A stretch of DNA of 64,000 nucleotides, taken from the NCBI RefSeq assembly GCF_036898465.1, contig NZ_JARUMJ010000001.1:4774001-4838000 (forward strand). The letters run 5' to 3'. The notes beneath the pieces were generated by a model. It saw only the letters and a program-made list of their open reading frames with translations, did not search any database and was not told the origin of the DNA. Every line of letters begins with the position of its first letter. Within the stretch, counting starts at the first letter, position 1. The DNA comes from Streptomyces sp. B21-105 (lineage in GTDB: Bacteria > Actinomycetota > Actinomycetes > Streptomycetales > Streptomycetaceae). The position numbers and the translations under genes are program-made. Positions 1 to 7,842 of this stretch are shown piece by piece.

Positions 1-2
1 GG

Positions 3-1052
3 TCGGACGGGCAGGTCTGGTTCGAGGCCGTGTACGCGCTTGCGATGGTCGCCGGCGCGCTGCTGCTGCTGGGCTGGCGCACGCGCGCGATGTCGGTGCT
101 GTTCATGGTCGGCGTGCTCTCGCTGCAGAACCGCAGCGTCTTCATGGGCGACGGCGGCGACAACGTTCTGCACCTGATGTCGGTCTACCTGATGTTCCTG
201 CGCTGCGGCCGGGTGTGGTCGCTGGACGCCCGGCGGGCACGGCGTACGCAGGAGGCACGCGCGAGGGGCGAACGGGTCACGGACCGGGTCGGTCCCGTCC
301 TGTGGGCCGCGTCAGGAACGGTGCTGGTCACGGTGACCGTGGCGGACCGTTTCCCCAGTGAGTGGACCATACCCGCGCTGCTCTGGGCGGCGTGGGCCGC
401 GCAGGGCCTGTGGTGGGCCGCCGGACGCCTCCGGCAGTCGGCAGAGCCGCGGATCCTGCTCGACGTGATCGGCAACGTCCTGCACAACGGGGCCCTCGTC
501 GTGATCATGGTCGAGGCCTGTCTGATCTACGCGACGGCCGGCTGGTACAAGATCCAGGGCTCGCGCTGGCAGGACGGCACCGCCGCGTACTACCCCCTGC
601 ACCTGGACTACTTCTCGCCCTGGCCCGCGCTCGCCGACCTGCTGGCTGCCAGCGGCACGATGGTCCTGATCGCGACGTACGGGACCGTCATCGTGCAGGT
701 GGCCTTCCCGTTCACCCTGTTCAACCGGCGGCTGAAGAACGTGCTGCTGGCGCTGATGATGGCGGAGCACGCGGTGATCGCGGTCCTGCTGGGGCTGCCG
801 TTCTTCTCGCTGGCGATGATCGCGACGGACTCCGTCTTCCTGCCGACGCCGTTTCTGCACCGGGTCGGCGGATGGGCGGCACGCGTGCGTGAGGCGCTGC
901 TCCCGGACCGCGGACAGCCGCTCCCCGACGGCGTGCCGAGGGACGAGGCCGAAGCGCGGGGCCGAACCGCGGGCTCAAGGGGCCAGGACCACCCGGATCC
1001 CGCGCACGTACCTGCGGCGACGACGCCGGGCACGCCGGGCACGCGCGCGTAG
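3..1052 (+). CDS. HTTM-domain membrane protein (5' end outside window)
   Basis: The reading frame is open to the left edge, so the N-terminus is missing and about 349 residues are visible. Several hydrophobic segments alternate with short loops, and the stretch AGWYKIQGSRWQDGTAAYY is typical of HTTM (horizontally transferred transmembrane) proteins, which are related to vitamin K-dependent gamma-carboxylase. The C-terminal 60 residues are hydrophilic and rich in Arg, Gly and Pro. The function of stand-alone HTTM proteins is mostly unknown. The gene ends at TAG and is followed by a short tandem repeat. The family call is by recognition of the sequence pattern, not a search. Confidence 0.75.
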   Translation, partial: SDGQVWFEAVYALAMVAGALLLLGWRTRAMSVLFMVGVLSLQNRSVFMGDGGDNVLHLMSVYLMFLRCGRVWSLDARRARRTQEARARGERVTDRVGPVLWAASGTVLVTVTVADRFPSEWTIPALLWAAWAAQGLWWAAGRLRQSAEPRILLDVIGNVLHNGALVVIMVEACLIYATAGWYKIQGSRWQDGTAAYYPLHLDYFSPWPALADLLAASGTMVLIATYGTVIVQVAFPFTLFNRRLKNVLLALMMAEHAVIAVLLGLPFFSLAMIATDSVFLPTPFLHRVGGWAARVREALLPDRGQPLPDGVPRDEAEARGRTAGSRGQDHPDPAHVPAATTPGTPGTRA

Positions 1053-1066
1053 GACCCAGGCCGGGT

Positions 1067-1098
1067 ACGTGGCACGTGGCACGTGGCACGTGGCACGT
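1067..1098. repeat. Tandem ACGTGGC heptamer array
   Basis: Four perfect head-to-tail copies of ACGTGGC followed by ACGT lie just after the stop of the HTTM gene and before the SpoU gene promoter. No function is evident, and such an array is prone to slippage. Confidence 0.8.
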
Positions 1099-1151
1099 AA
1101 GGGTCGCGGGCCCGTGCACCCGGCGCGGGTCCCGTGCAGGGGGCGCCCCCG

Positions 1152-1164
1152 TAGGGTTCACCGC
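1152..1164 (+). promoter_or_regulatory. Predicted leaderless promoter -10 of SpoU methyltransferase gene
   Basis: TAGGGT at 1152-1157 fits the TANNNT -10 consensus and is followed by exactly 7 nt before the ATG at 1165. No ribosome-binding site precedes the ATG, so the transcript probably starts at the A of the start codon. Confidence 0.5.
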
Positions 1165-1959
1165 ATGACCGACCCCGTGACCGCAGGTCCCGACCCGCTC
1201 GACCCGCTCGACGCGCTCGGCCGGTGGCGCCGGCTTGCGGGTGGCGCCGTCCTGCTCGACGGCTTCCATGCCCTCAAGCACGCCGTGCGCCTCGGCGCCG
1301 AGGTCCCGGTGGCGGTCGCCGTCGACCGGCGGGCGGCGCTCGCCCTGGCCGGGGAACTCGCTCCCGATGTGGCCGAGGCGCTGGACGGGCTGCTGACGGA
1401 GGTCACGGAGGCGACGTACGCGTCCCTGGTGCCGCGTCCGCATCCCACCGCGGTCGCCGCCCTGGCCGTGCGGCCCTCGCGCGAGGCCCATCTGGACAGA
1501 CTCGGGCAGGCTGACCGCACCGCCCCGGTCGTGGTTCTGGACAATCCGCGCAACCTGGGCAACGCGGGGGCGGTGATCCGGCTCGCGGCCGGATTCGGGG
1601 CGACCGGGGTGGTCACCACCGGCACGCTCGACCCCTGGCATCCGACCGTCGTGCGCGGCGGGGCAGGGCTGCACTTCGCGACGGCCGTGGAGCGGCTGGC
1701 GGTCGACGAACTGCCGGCCGGTCCGGTGTTCGCCCTCGACCCGGAGGGCGACGACATCCGGGGCGTCGAGCTCCCGGACGACGTCCTCCTCGCGTTCGGC
1801 TCGGAGCGCAGCGGGCTCTCCCCCGAGCTGCGCGCGCGGGCGGACCGTCTGCTCGCCCTGCCGATGCGCCCCCAGGTCTCCAGCTACAACCTCGCGACCA
1901 GTGTGGCCATGACGCTGTACCACTGGAGCGCCGCCGGGGGCGCACCGCAGCACCTCTGA
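1165..1959 (+). CDS. SpoU/TrmH-family RNA 2'-O-methyltransferase
   Basis: A 264-residue protein with the three SPOUT-fold motifs in its second half: NPRNLGNAGAVIR (motif 1, about residue 125), GSERSGLS (motif 2, about 213) and SYNLATSVAMTLYHW (motif 3, about 237). These form the knotted SAM-binding site that transfers methyl groups to a ribose 2'-OH of rRNA or tRNA. The N-terminal part is a substrate-binding extension without the usual L30e-like signature. The ATG is chosen because a TANNNT box sits 7 nt upstream; longer in-frame extension has no RBS. The exact RNA target cannot be told from sequence. Confidence 0.85.
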   Translation: MTDPVTAGPDPLDPLDALGRWRRLAGGAVLLDGFHALKHAVRLGAEVPVAVAVDRRAALALAGELAPDVAEALDGLLTEVTEATYASLVPRPHPTAVAALAVRPSREAHLDRLGQADRTAPVVVLDNPRNLGNAGAVIRLAAGFGATGVVTTGTLDPWHPTVVRGGAGLHFATAVERLAVDELPAGPVFALDPEGDDIRGVELPDDVLLAFGSERSGLSPELRARADRLLALPMRPQVSSYNLATSVAMTLYHWSAAGGAPQHL

Positions 1960-1996
1960 GCGACTGCCGGGACAGGTACTGGTTTTCTGGGCTTCC

Positions 1997-2018
1997 AGGC
2001 GCCTTCCAGGCGCCTTTT
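1997..2018. terminator. Terminator between SpoU gene and paaN
   Basis: Stem AGGCGCC/GGCGCCT (7 bp) with a 5-nt loop TTCCA is followed by TTTT on the plus strand. It overlaps the TAA stop of paaN, which converges from the other side. Confidence 0.6.
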
Positions 2019-3711
2019 ACGCGTCTCGGCGGACCTCGACGACGCGGAAGCGGTTCGCGACGAAGGCGCCGTCGGTGAGGGCGGCGTTGGCCGCCGGGTT
2101 ACCGCCCGAGCCGTGGAAGTCGGAGAACGCGGCCGTCTGGTTGACGTAGACGCCGCCGGTGAGGTTCAGGGAGAGCTGGGCGGCCTCGTCCAGGCAGACC
2201 TCCTGGACGGCCTGCTCGACCTCGCCGTCGGTGGTGTACGCGCCGACCGTCATCGCGCCCTTCTCCCGTACCGTGCGCCGCAGCAGGGCCACGGCGTCGG
2301 CCGCGGAGTCGACCGCGACGGCGAAGGAGACGGGGCCGAAGCACTCGCTCATGTAGGCGGCCTCGTCGTCCGGCTTGGCTCCGTCCAGCTTGACGATCAC
2401 CGGGGTGCGCACGATCGCGTCCGGGAAGTCCGGGTTGCCGACCTCGCGGGAGGCGAGGGCGACCTCGCCGAGGCCCGCCGCGGCTTCCAGACGGGCCTTG
2501 ACGTCGGGGTTGACGATCGCGCCGAGCAGGGCGTTCGCGCGCGCGTCGTCGCCGAGGAGGCCGTCGACCGAGCGGGCGAGGTCGGCGACGACCTCGTCGT
2601 AGGACTTCGGGCCCTCGTCGGTGCGGATGCCGTCGCGGGGGATCAGCAGGTTCTGCGGGGTGGTGCACATCTGGCCGCTGTACAGGGACAGCGAGAACGC
2701 CAGGTTGGCGAGCATGCCCTGGTAGTTCGCGGTGGACTCGACGAGCACCGTGTTGACGCCGGCCTTCTCCGTGTAGACCTGCGCCTGGCGGGCGTTGGCC
2801 TCCAGCCAGTCGCCGAAGGCGGTCGAGCCGGTGTAGTCGACGATCCGGATCTCGGGGCGGGTGGCCAGCGCCTTGGCGATGCCCTCGCCGGGGCGCTCGG
2901 CGGCCAGCGCGACCAGGTTCGGGTCGAAGCCGGCCGCGGCGAGCACCTCGCGTGCGACGCCCACGGTCAGCGCGAGCGGCAGCACCGCGCGCGGGTGGGG
3001 CTTGACCAGGACGGCGTTGCCGGTGGCCAGCGAGGCGAACAGGCCCGGGTAGCCGTTCCACGTGGGGAAGGTGTTGCAGCCGATGAGCAGGGCGATGCCG
3101 CGGGGTACGGGCGTGAAGCTCTTGGTCATCGCGAGCGGGTCGCGCTTGCCCTGGGGCTTGCTCCACTCCGCGGTGCCGGGGGTGCGGACCTGCTCGGCGT
3201 AGGCGTACGCCACCGCTTCCAGGCCGCGGTCCTGTGCGTGCGGGCCGCCCGCCTGGAAGGCCATCATGAAGGCCTGGCCGGACGTGTGCATGACGGCGTG
3301 GGCGAACTCGTGGGTGCGGTCGCTGATCCGCTTGAGGATCTCCAGGCAGACCACCGCGCGGACCTCCGCGCCCGCGTTCCGCCAGGCGCGCTGTCCGGCG
3401 CGCATCGCGGGCAGCAGGGTGTCCACGTCCGCGTGCGGGTAGGAGACGCCGAGTTCGGGGCCGTACGGCGAGACCTCGCCGCCCACCCAGCCGTCGGTGC
3501 CGGGCTGGCCGAGGTCGAGGCGGGTGTTCAGGAGGGCGTCGAAGGCGGCCTTGCCGGCTGCCGCGTCCAGACTGCCGTTCTCCCCGTAGGCCTTGGGGTG
3601 TTCCGGGTGGGGGGACCAGTACGCGCGTGTGCGGATCGCTTCCAGGGCCTGGTCGAGGGTGGGCCGGTGCTGGGCGATCAGAGCGTGCGCGGTCGGTTCG
3701 GCGGCGGCCAT
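2017..3711 (-). CDS. paaN: PaaN-type aldehyde dehydrogenase (phenylacetate pathway)
   Basis: A 564-residue protein of the aldehyde dehydrogenase superfamily, closest in layout to the monofunctional actinobacterial PaaN proteins, which oxidise the ring-opened semialdehyde in aerobic phenylacetate degradation. The nucleophile region reads GQMCTTPQN, near residue 348, and the NAD-binding half contains LLIGCNTFPTWNGYPG. The ATG at 3711 has GAGGAG about 9 nt upstream. It is divergent from the 3-hydroxyacyl-CoA dehydrogenase gene, and its promoter contains an operator-like palindrome between the -35 and -10 boxes. The paaABCDE ring epoxidase genes are not in this window, so the enzyme may serve another CoA-thioester route. 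Confidence 0.8.
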   Translation of the reverse strand: MAAAEPTAHALIAQHRPTLDQALEAIRTRAYWSPHPEHPKAYGENGSLDAAAGKAAFDALLNTRLDLGQPGTDGWVGGEVSPYGPELGVSYPHADVDTLLPAMRAGQRAWRNAGAEVRAVVCLEILKRISDRTHEFAHAVMHTSGQAFMMAFQAGGPHAQDRGLEAVAYAYAEQVRTPGTAEWSKPQGKRDPLAMTKSFTPVPRGIALLIGCNTFPTWNGYPGLFASLATGNAVLVKPHPRAVLPLALTVGVAREVLAAAGFDPNLVALAAERPGEGIAKALATRPEIRIVDYTGSTAFGDWLEANARQAQVYTEKAGVNTVLVESTANYQGMLANLAFSLSLYSGQMCTTPQNLLIPRDGIRTDEGPKSYDEVVADLARSVDGLLGDDARANALLGAIVNPDVKARLEAAAGLGEVALASREVGNPDFPDAIVRTPVIVKLDGAKPDDEAAYMSECFGPVSFAVAVDSAADAVALLRRTVREKGAMTVGAYTTDGEVEQAVQEVCLDEAAQLSLNLTGGVYVNQTAAFSDFHGSGGNPAANAALTDGAFVANRFRVVEVRRDA

Positions 3712-3794
3712 GCGGGACCAACTCCTCGTCTTGAGAACTCTCCGTCGAGCTCATGACCTGGCGAAAACCTGGGCAGGAACAGCCAGTCACGGCT

Positions 3795-3822
3795 AGAGTA
3801 ACCGAACGATCGGTCGGGACAA
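3795..3822 (-). promoter_or_regulatory. Predicted paaN promoter
   Basis: Read on the minus strand, TTGTCC (3822-3817) and TACTCT (3800-3795) are spaced 16 bp, close to the vegetative sigma consensus. The 14-bp dyad at 3801-3814 fills the spacer, so a bound repressor would block RNA polymerase. Confidence 0.55.
3801..3814. promoter_or_regulatory. Operator-like dyad ACCGA-ACGA-TCGGT (paaN/paaH divergon)
   Basis: A perfect 5-bp inverted repeat with a 4-bp centre lies in the 159-bp divergent intergenic region, 57 bp before the paaH start. The same dyad, with one changed base in the centre, is found at 6635-6648 before the bkdABC operon. Its size and symmetry fit a TetR-family dimer; the TetR gene at 5382 is the nearest candidate. 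Confidence 0.6.
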
Positions 3823-3870
3823 GGGGGCCTGCCGCATCTGTGGAAATCCCCGTGCGGGAGGATCGCGCAC

Positions 3871-5385
3871 ATGACAGGACTCGACCCCAGCAGCGCCGTC
3901 GCCGTCGTCGGCACCGGCACCATGGGCCAGGGCATCGCCCAGGTCGCCCTGGTCGCGGGACACCCCGTGCGGCTGTTCGACGCCGTTCCCGGCCGTGCCC
4001 GCGAGGCGGCCGCCGCCATCGGTGCCCGCCTGGACCGGCTCGTCGAGAAGGACCGCCTCGCCGCCTCCGACCGGGACGGGGCACGCGCCCGGCTGCGGCC
4101 CGCGGAGAGCCTCGCCGACCTCGCTGACTGCTCCCTGGTCGTGGAGGCCGTCGTCGAGCGGCTGGACGCCAAGCAGGAGCTGTTCCGGCAACTCGAGGAC
4201 GTCGTCGGCGAGGACTGCCTCCTGGCCACCAACACCTCGTCCCTGTCCGTGACCGCGGTCGCCGGCGCCCTGCGCAACCCGGGGCGCTTCGTCGGCCTGC
4301 ACTTCTTCAACCCGGCGCCGCTGCTGCCGCTGGTCGAGGTCGTCTCCGGGTACGCCACCGACGTCACCTCGGCCACGCGCGCGTACGAGACCGCCCGCGC
4401 CTGGGGGAAGACGCCGGTCGCCTGCGCCGACACCCCCGGCTTCATCGTCAACCGCATCGCGCGGCCCTTCTACGCCGAGGCGTTCGCCGTCTACGAGGCG
4501 CAGGGCGCCGACCCGGCCACCATCGACGCGATCCTGCGCGAGTCGGGCGGCTTCCGGATGGGCGCCTTCGAGCTGACCGACCTGATCGGCCAGGACGTCA
4601 ACGAGTCGGTCACGCACTCCGTGTGGCAGTCCTTCTTCCAGGACGTGCGCTTCACGCCCTCGCTCGCCCAGCGGCGCCTGGTCGAGTCGGGCCGCCTCGG
4701 CCGCAAGAGCGGCCAGGGCTGGTACGACTACCGGGAGGGCGTCGAGCGGGCCGAGCCGCACACCGCGGAGAAGGCCCGGCCGCCCGCGTACGTCGTCGCC
4801 GAGGGCAACCTGGGGCCCGCGTCGGAGCTGCTCGCGCTGATCCGGGAGGCAGGCATCCAGGTCCGCGAGGACGACGAGGACCACGGCACCCGGCTGGTGC
4901 TGCCCGGCGGGGGTCAGCTCGCCCTCGCCGACGGCCAGACCTCCGTGGAGTTCCGCGACGTCGTCTACTTCGACCTCGCCCTGGACTACCGCAAGGCCAC
5001 CCGCATCGCGCTGGCCTCCTCCCAGGACACCTCCCCGCAGACCATGTCCGAGGCGGTCGGCCTGTTCCAGGCGCTCGGGAAGGACGTCAGCGTCATCGGG
5101 GACGTCCCCGGCATGATCGTCGCCCGTACGGTCGCCCGGATCGTCGACCTCGCGCACGACGCGGTCGCCAAGGGCGTCGCCACCGAGGAGGACGTCGACA
5201 CCGCGATGCGCCTGGGTGTGAACTACCCCCTCGGCCCGTTCGAGTGGAGCCGCCGGCTCGGCCGCACCTGGGCCTGCGCCCTCCTCGACGACCTGCACGA
5301 ACGCGACCCCTCCGGGCGTTACGCGCCGTCCCTCGCGCTCTACCGGCACTCCTACGCCACCGAGAGGCGGGAGGGCGCCTCGTGA
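3871..5385 (+). CDS. paaH: 3-hydroxyacyl-CoA dehydrogenase, PaaH type
   Basis: A 504-residue protein that oxidises 3-hydroxyacyl-CoA with NAD+, as in beta-oxidation and the lower phenylacetate pathway. The N-terminal Rossmann domain starts VAVVGTGTMGQGIAQ (about residues 10-24), the catalytic region reads FVGLHFFNPAP, and the sequence runs on through one full and a second 3HCDH C-terminal domain (GEVPG-like IGDVPGMIVAR at about 409). This double C-terminal layout is usual for PaaH/PaaC proteins, which are near 500 residues. The TetR gene overlaps its end by 4 nt, so the two are co-transcribed. There is no enoyl-CoA hydratase domain, unlike FadB. Confidence 0.85.
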   Translation: MTGLDPSSAVAVVGTGTMGQGIAQVALVAGHPVRLFDAVPGRAREAAAAIGARLDRLVEKDRLAASDRDGARARLRPAESLADLADCSLVVEAVVERLDAKQELFRQLEDVVGEDCLLATNTSSLSVTAVAGALRNPGRFVGLHFFNPAPLLPLVEVVSGYATDVTSATRAYETARAWGKTPVACADTPGFIVNRIARPFYAEAFAVYEAQGADPATIDAILRESGGFRMGAFELTDLIGQDVNESVTHSVWQSFFQDVRFTPSLAQRRLVESGRLGRKSGQGWYDYREGVERAEPHTAEKARPPAYVVAEGNLGPASELLALIREAGIQVREDDEDHGTRLVLPGGGQLALADGQTSVEFRDVVYFDLALDYRKATRIALASSQDTSPQTMSEAVGLFQALGKDVSVIGDVPGMIVARTVARIVDLAHDAVAKGVATEEDVDTAMRLGVNYPLGPFEWSRRLGRTWACALLDDLHERDPSGRYAPSLALYRHSYATERREGAS

Positions 5386-5972
5386 CCATGGCCAAGCGCG
5401 ACACGTACACCCCGGAGACGCTGCTCTCCGTCGCCGTCCAGGTCTTCAACGAGCGCGGCTACGACGGCACCTCCATGGAGCACCTCTCCAGGGCCGCCGG
5501 CATCTCGAAGTCGTCGATCTACCACCACGTCGCCGGCAAGGAGGAACTGCTGCGGCGGGCCGTCAGCCGCGCTCTGGACGGCCTGTTCGGGATCCTCGAC
5601 GAGGAGAACGCGCGCGAGGGGCACGCCTCGGATCGCCTCGAGTACGTCGTGCGGCGGATGGTCGAGGTGCTCATCGGTGAACTGCCGTACGTGACGCTGC
5701 TGCTGCGGGTGCGCGGCAACACCGACACCGAGCGGTGGGCCCTGGAGCGGCGCCGGGACTTCGACCACCGGGTCGCCGACCTGCTGAGGGCGGCCGCGGC
5801 CGAGGGGGACGTGCGCTCCGACATGGAGGTACGGCTCGCGACCCGCCTGGTCTTCGGGATGATCAACTCGATCGTCGAGTGGTACCGGCCCGGCGGACGC
5901 GGGATGGTCGAGAGCGAGGTGGCGGACGCGGTGGTGCGGCTCGTCTTCGAGGGGCTGCGGACGGCCCGGTAG
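5382..5972 (+). CDS. TetR-family transcriptional regulator
   Basis: A 196-residue protein (194 if ATG at 5388 is used instead of the overlapping GTG at 5382). The N-terminal helix-turn-helix is clear: VFNERGYDGTSMEHLSRAAG then SKSSIYHHVAGKEELL, ending near residue 55. The C-terminal ligand domain resembles the TetR_C type seen with fatty-acid and phenylacetate regulators. It sits in an operon with the 3-hydroxyacyl-CoA dehydrogenase and between the two copies of the palindrome ACCGA-N4-TCGGT, which makes it the best candidate for the protein that binds them, with an acyl-CoA as the likely effector. That assignment is inference. Confidence 0.85.
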   Translation: MTMAKRDTYTPETLLSVAVQVFNERGYDGTSMEHLSRAAGISKSSIYHHVAGKEELLRRAVSRALDGLFGILDEENAREGHASDRLEYVVRRMVEVLIGELPYVTLLLRVRGNTDTERWALERRRDFDHRVADLLRAAAAEGDVRSDMEVRLATRLVFGMINSIVEWYRPGGRGMVESEVADAVVRLVFEGLRTAR

Positions 5973-5975
5973 GGC

Positions 5976-6533
5976 TCAGCCCTGCGGTTCCAGGTCCTCC
6001 TCCTCGAACACCAGCAGCGTGCGCGTGCTGAGCACCTCCGGGATCGCCTGGAGACGGGTGAGGACCACCTCGCGCAGCGCCCGGTTGTCGGGTGTGTGCA
6101 CCAGGAGCAGAACGTCGAAGTCGCCCCCGACGAGGGCGATGTGGGAGGCGCCGGGCAGCCGTCTGAGCTGCTCGCGCACGGTCCGCCAGGAGTTCTGCAC
6201 GATCGTCAGCGTGATGTAGGCGCTCGTGCCCTGTCCCGCCCGTTCGTGGTCGACGCGGGCACCGAAGCCTCGTATGACGCCGTCCTCGATGAGCCGGTTG
6301 ATCCGCGCGTAGGCGTTGGCCCGGGAGACGTGGACCCGTTCGGCGACCGAGCGTATGGAGGCGCGGCCGTCCGCCTGGAGCATCTGCAGGATGTCCTGGT
6401 CGATGGCGTCGAGCGGACGAGGCGGCGGCAGCGGGGCCCCGGCGGACGGCGGGGCCCCGGTCGAGGGCGAGGATCCGGTCGGGGGAAGGGGGGCACCGTT
6501 CTCCGGCCCTTCGGCCATTTGTTCAGGTGCCAT
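5976..6533 (-). CDS. Lrp/AsnC-family transcriptional regulator
   Basis: A 185-residue protein. After a 38-residue Pro/Ser/Gly-rich extension, the winged helix starts LDAIDQDILQMLQADGRAS and continues to SRANAYARINRLIEDGVI; the AsnC/RAM ligand domain follows with VGGDFDVLLLV near residue 138. Lrp-type proteins sense amino acids, and this gene is divergent from the bkdABC operon for branched-chain keto acids, so control of that operon is likely. Similar regulators (BkdR) flank bkd operons in other bacteria. The Pro-rich N-terminal extension is unusual for the family. Two inverted repeats in the intergenic region are candidate sites. Confidence 0.85.
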   Translation of the reverse strand: MAPEQMAEGPENGAPLPPTGSSPSTGAPPSAGAPLPPPRPLDAIDQDILQMLQADGRASIRSVAERVHVSRANAYARINRLIEDGVIRGFGARVDHERAGQGTSAYITLTIVQNSWRTVREQLRRLPGASHIALVGGDFDVLLLVHTPDNRALREVVLTRLQAIPEVLSTRTLLVFEEEDLEPQG

Positions 6534-6553
6534 GTCCCCCCGCCTCTCCCGAA

Positions 6554-6570
6554 TGGACGTACTGCGTCCA
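6554..6570. promoter_or_regulatory. Inverted repeat TGGACG-N5-CGTCCA
   Basis: Perfect 6-bp arms with a 5-bp centre, 21 bp upstream of the Lrp-type gene start. The size fits an Lrp/AsnC autoregulatory site, but a binding protein is not shown. Confidence 0.4.
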
Positions 6571-6571
6571 T

Positions 6572-6607
6572 CTCAGGCTGTGGAGAACCGTTTGTCCACA
6601 GCCTGAG
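6572..6607. promoter_or_regulatory. 13-bp inverted repeat between lrp-type gene and bkdA
   Basis: CTCAGGCTGTGGA and TCCACAGCCTGAG are perfect arms separated by 10 bp. It lies between the divergent regulator and bkdABC, about 100 bp upstream of bkdA. It could be a regulator site or a hairpin in an lrp or bkdA leader. Confidence 0.5.
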
Positions 6608-6624
6608 GGGCCCTGTAGCCAAAA

Positions 6625-6653
6625 TGTGCCGACGACCGAACAATCGGTAGGTG
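6625..6653 (+). promoter_or_regulatory. Possible bkdABC promoter with ACCGA-ACAA-TCGGT operator
   Basis: The dyad at 6635-6648 repeats the one at 3801-3814. It lies in the 17-bp spacer of a weak promoter-like pair, TGTGCC (6625-6630) and TAGGTG (6648-6653), 61 bp before the bkdA start. The dyad is certain; the promoter boxes are weak matches. Confidence 0.5.
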
Positions 6654-6708
6654 AGGCGCATCACAACCGACGCGCCGCCCGTAGCCACTCCTCCGAGGAG
6701 GTGCCGTC

Positions 6709-7842
6709 ATGACGGTCATGGAGCAGCGGGGCGCGTACCGGCCGACTCCGCCGCCGGCCTGGCAGCCCCGTACCGACCCCGCGCCGCTGCTGCCCGACGC
6801 GCAGCCGTACCGCGTCCTCGGCACCGGGGCGGCCGCGCAGGCCGATCCGGAGCTGCTGCGCAGGCTGTACGCGCAGCTGGTGCGCGGTCGCCGGTACAAC
6901 GTCCAGGCCACCGCCCTCACCAAGCAGGGCAGGCTCGCCGTCTACCCGTCCAGCACCGGCCAGGAGGCCTGCGAGGTCGCCGCCGCGCTGGTTCTGGAGG
7001 AGCGGGACTGGCTCTTCCCCAGCTACCGCGACACCCTCGCCGTCGTCGCACGCGGCGTGGACCCCGTCGAGGCCCTCACCCTGCTGCGCGGCGACTGGCA
7101 CACCGGCTACGACCCCTACGAGCACCGGGTGGCACCCCTGTGCACCCCGCTCGCCACCCAGCTCCCGCACGCCGTGGGCCTCGCGCACGCCGCCCGCCTC
7201 AAGGGCGACGACGTGGTCGCGCTCGCCATGGTCGGCGACGGCGGCACCAGCGAGGGCGACTTCCACGAGGCGCTGAACTTCGCCGCCGTCTGGCAGGCGC
7301 CGGTCGTCTTCCTCGTGCAGAACAACGGCTTCGCGATCTCCGTGCCGCTCGCCAAGCAGACCGCCGCCCCGTCGCTGGCCCACAAGGCCGTCGGCTACGG
7401 CATGCCGGGCCGGCTGGTCGACGGCAACGACGCGGCCGCCGTGCACGAGGTGCTGGCCGACGCCGTGCGCCGCGCGCGTGAGGGCGGCGGCCCGACCCTC
7501 GTGGAGGCGGTGACGTACCGCATCGACGCGCACACCAACGCCGACGACGCCACTCGCTACCGCGCCGACGCCGAGGTCGAGACCTGGCGTGAGCACGACC
7601 CGATCGAGTTGCTGGAGCGCGAACTGTCCGCGCGCGGGCTGCTCGACGACGACGCGCGGCGCACCGTGCGGGACGCCGCCGAGGAGATGGCCGCCGACCT
7701 GCGCGCCCGGATGAACCAGGACGCGGTCCTCGACCCCATGGACCTGTTCTCCCACGTGTACGCCGAACCCACCCCGCAGTTGCGTGAGCAGCAGGCGCTG
7801 TTGCGGGCCGAGCTCGCGGCCGAGCAGGAAGGCGCGCACTGA
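6709..7842 (+). CDS. bkdA: Branched-chain 2-oxo acid dehydrogenase E1 alpha
   Basis: A 377-residue subunit of the thiamine-diphosphate-dependent E1 that decarboxylates branched-chain keto acids and passes the acyl group to lipoyl-E2, giving isobutyryl-, isovaleryl- and 2-methylbutyryl-CoA for fatty acids and polyketides. The ThDP motif runs from GDGGTSEGDFHE (about 180) to QNNGFAIS (about 204). A GAGGAG RBS lies 7 nt before the ATG. It heads a three-gene operon; the next ATG overlaps its TGA by 1 nt. The symbol follows S. avermitilis bkdABC usage from memory, on the basis of size and order. Confidence 0.85.
   Translation: MTVMEQRGAYRPTPPPAWQPRTDPAPLLPDAQPYRVLGTGAAAQADPELLRRLYAQLVRGRRYNVQATALTKQGRLAVYPSSTGQEACEVAAALVLEERDWLFPSYRDTLAVVARGVDPVEALTLLRGDWHTGYDPYEHRVAPLCTPLATQLPHAVGLAHAARLKGDDVVALAMVGDGGTSEGDFHEALNFAAVWQAPVVFLVQNNGFAISVPLAKQTAAPSLAHKAVGYGMPGRLVDGNDAAAVHEVLADAVRRAREGGGPTLVEAVTYRIDAHTNADDATRYRADAEVETWREHDPIELLERELSARGLLDDDARRTVRDAAEEMAADLRARMNQDAVLDPMDLFSHVYAEPTPQLREQQALLRAELAAEQEGAH

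Noticed and set aside
1067..1098. CRISPR-like short repeats (also 11286, 17909, 19468, 28763)
   Set aside because: All are head-to-tail repeats without unique spacers, and there are no cas genes.
3793..5349. 518-aa minus-strand ORF opposite paaH
   Set aside because: Shadow of the 3-hydroxyacyl-CoA dehydrogenase gene, whose Rossmann and catalytic motifs are intact in the plus frame.
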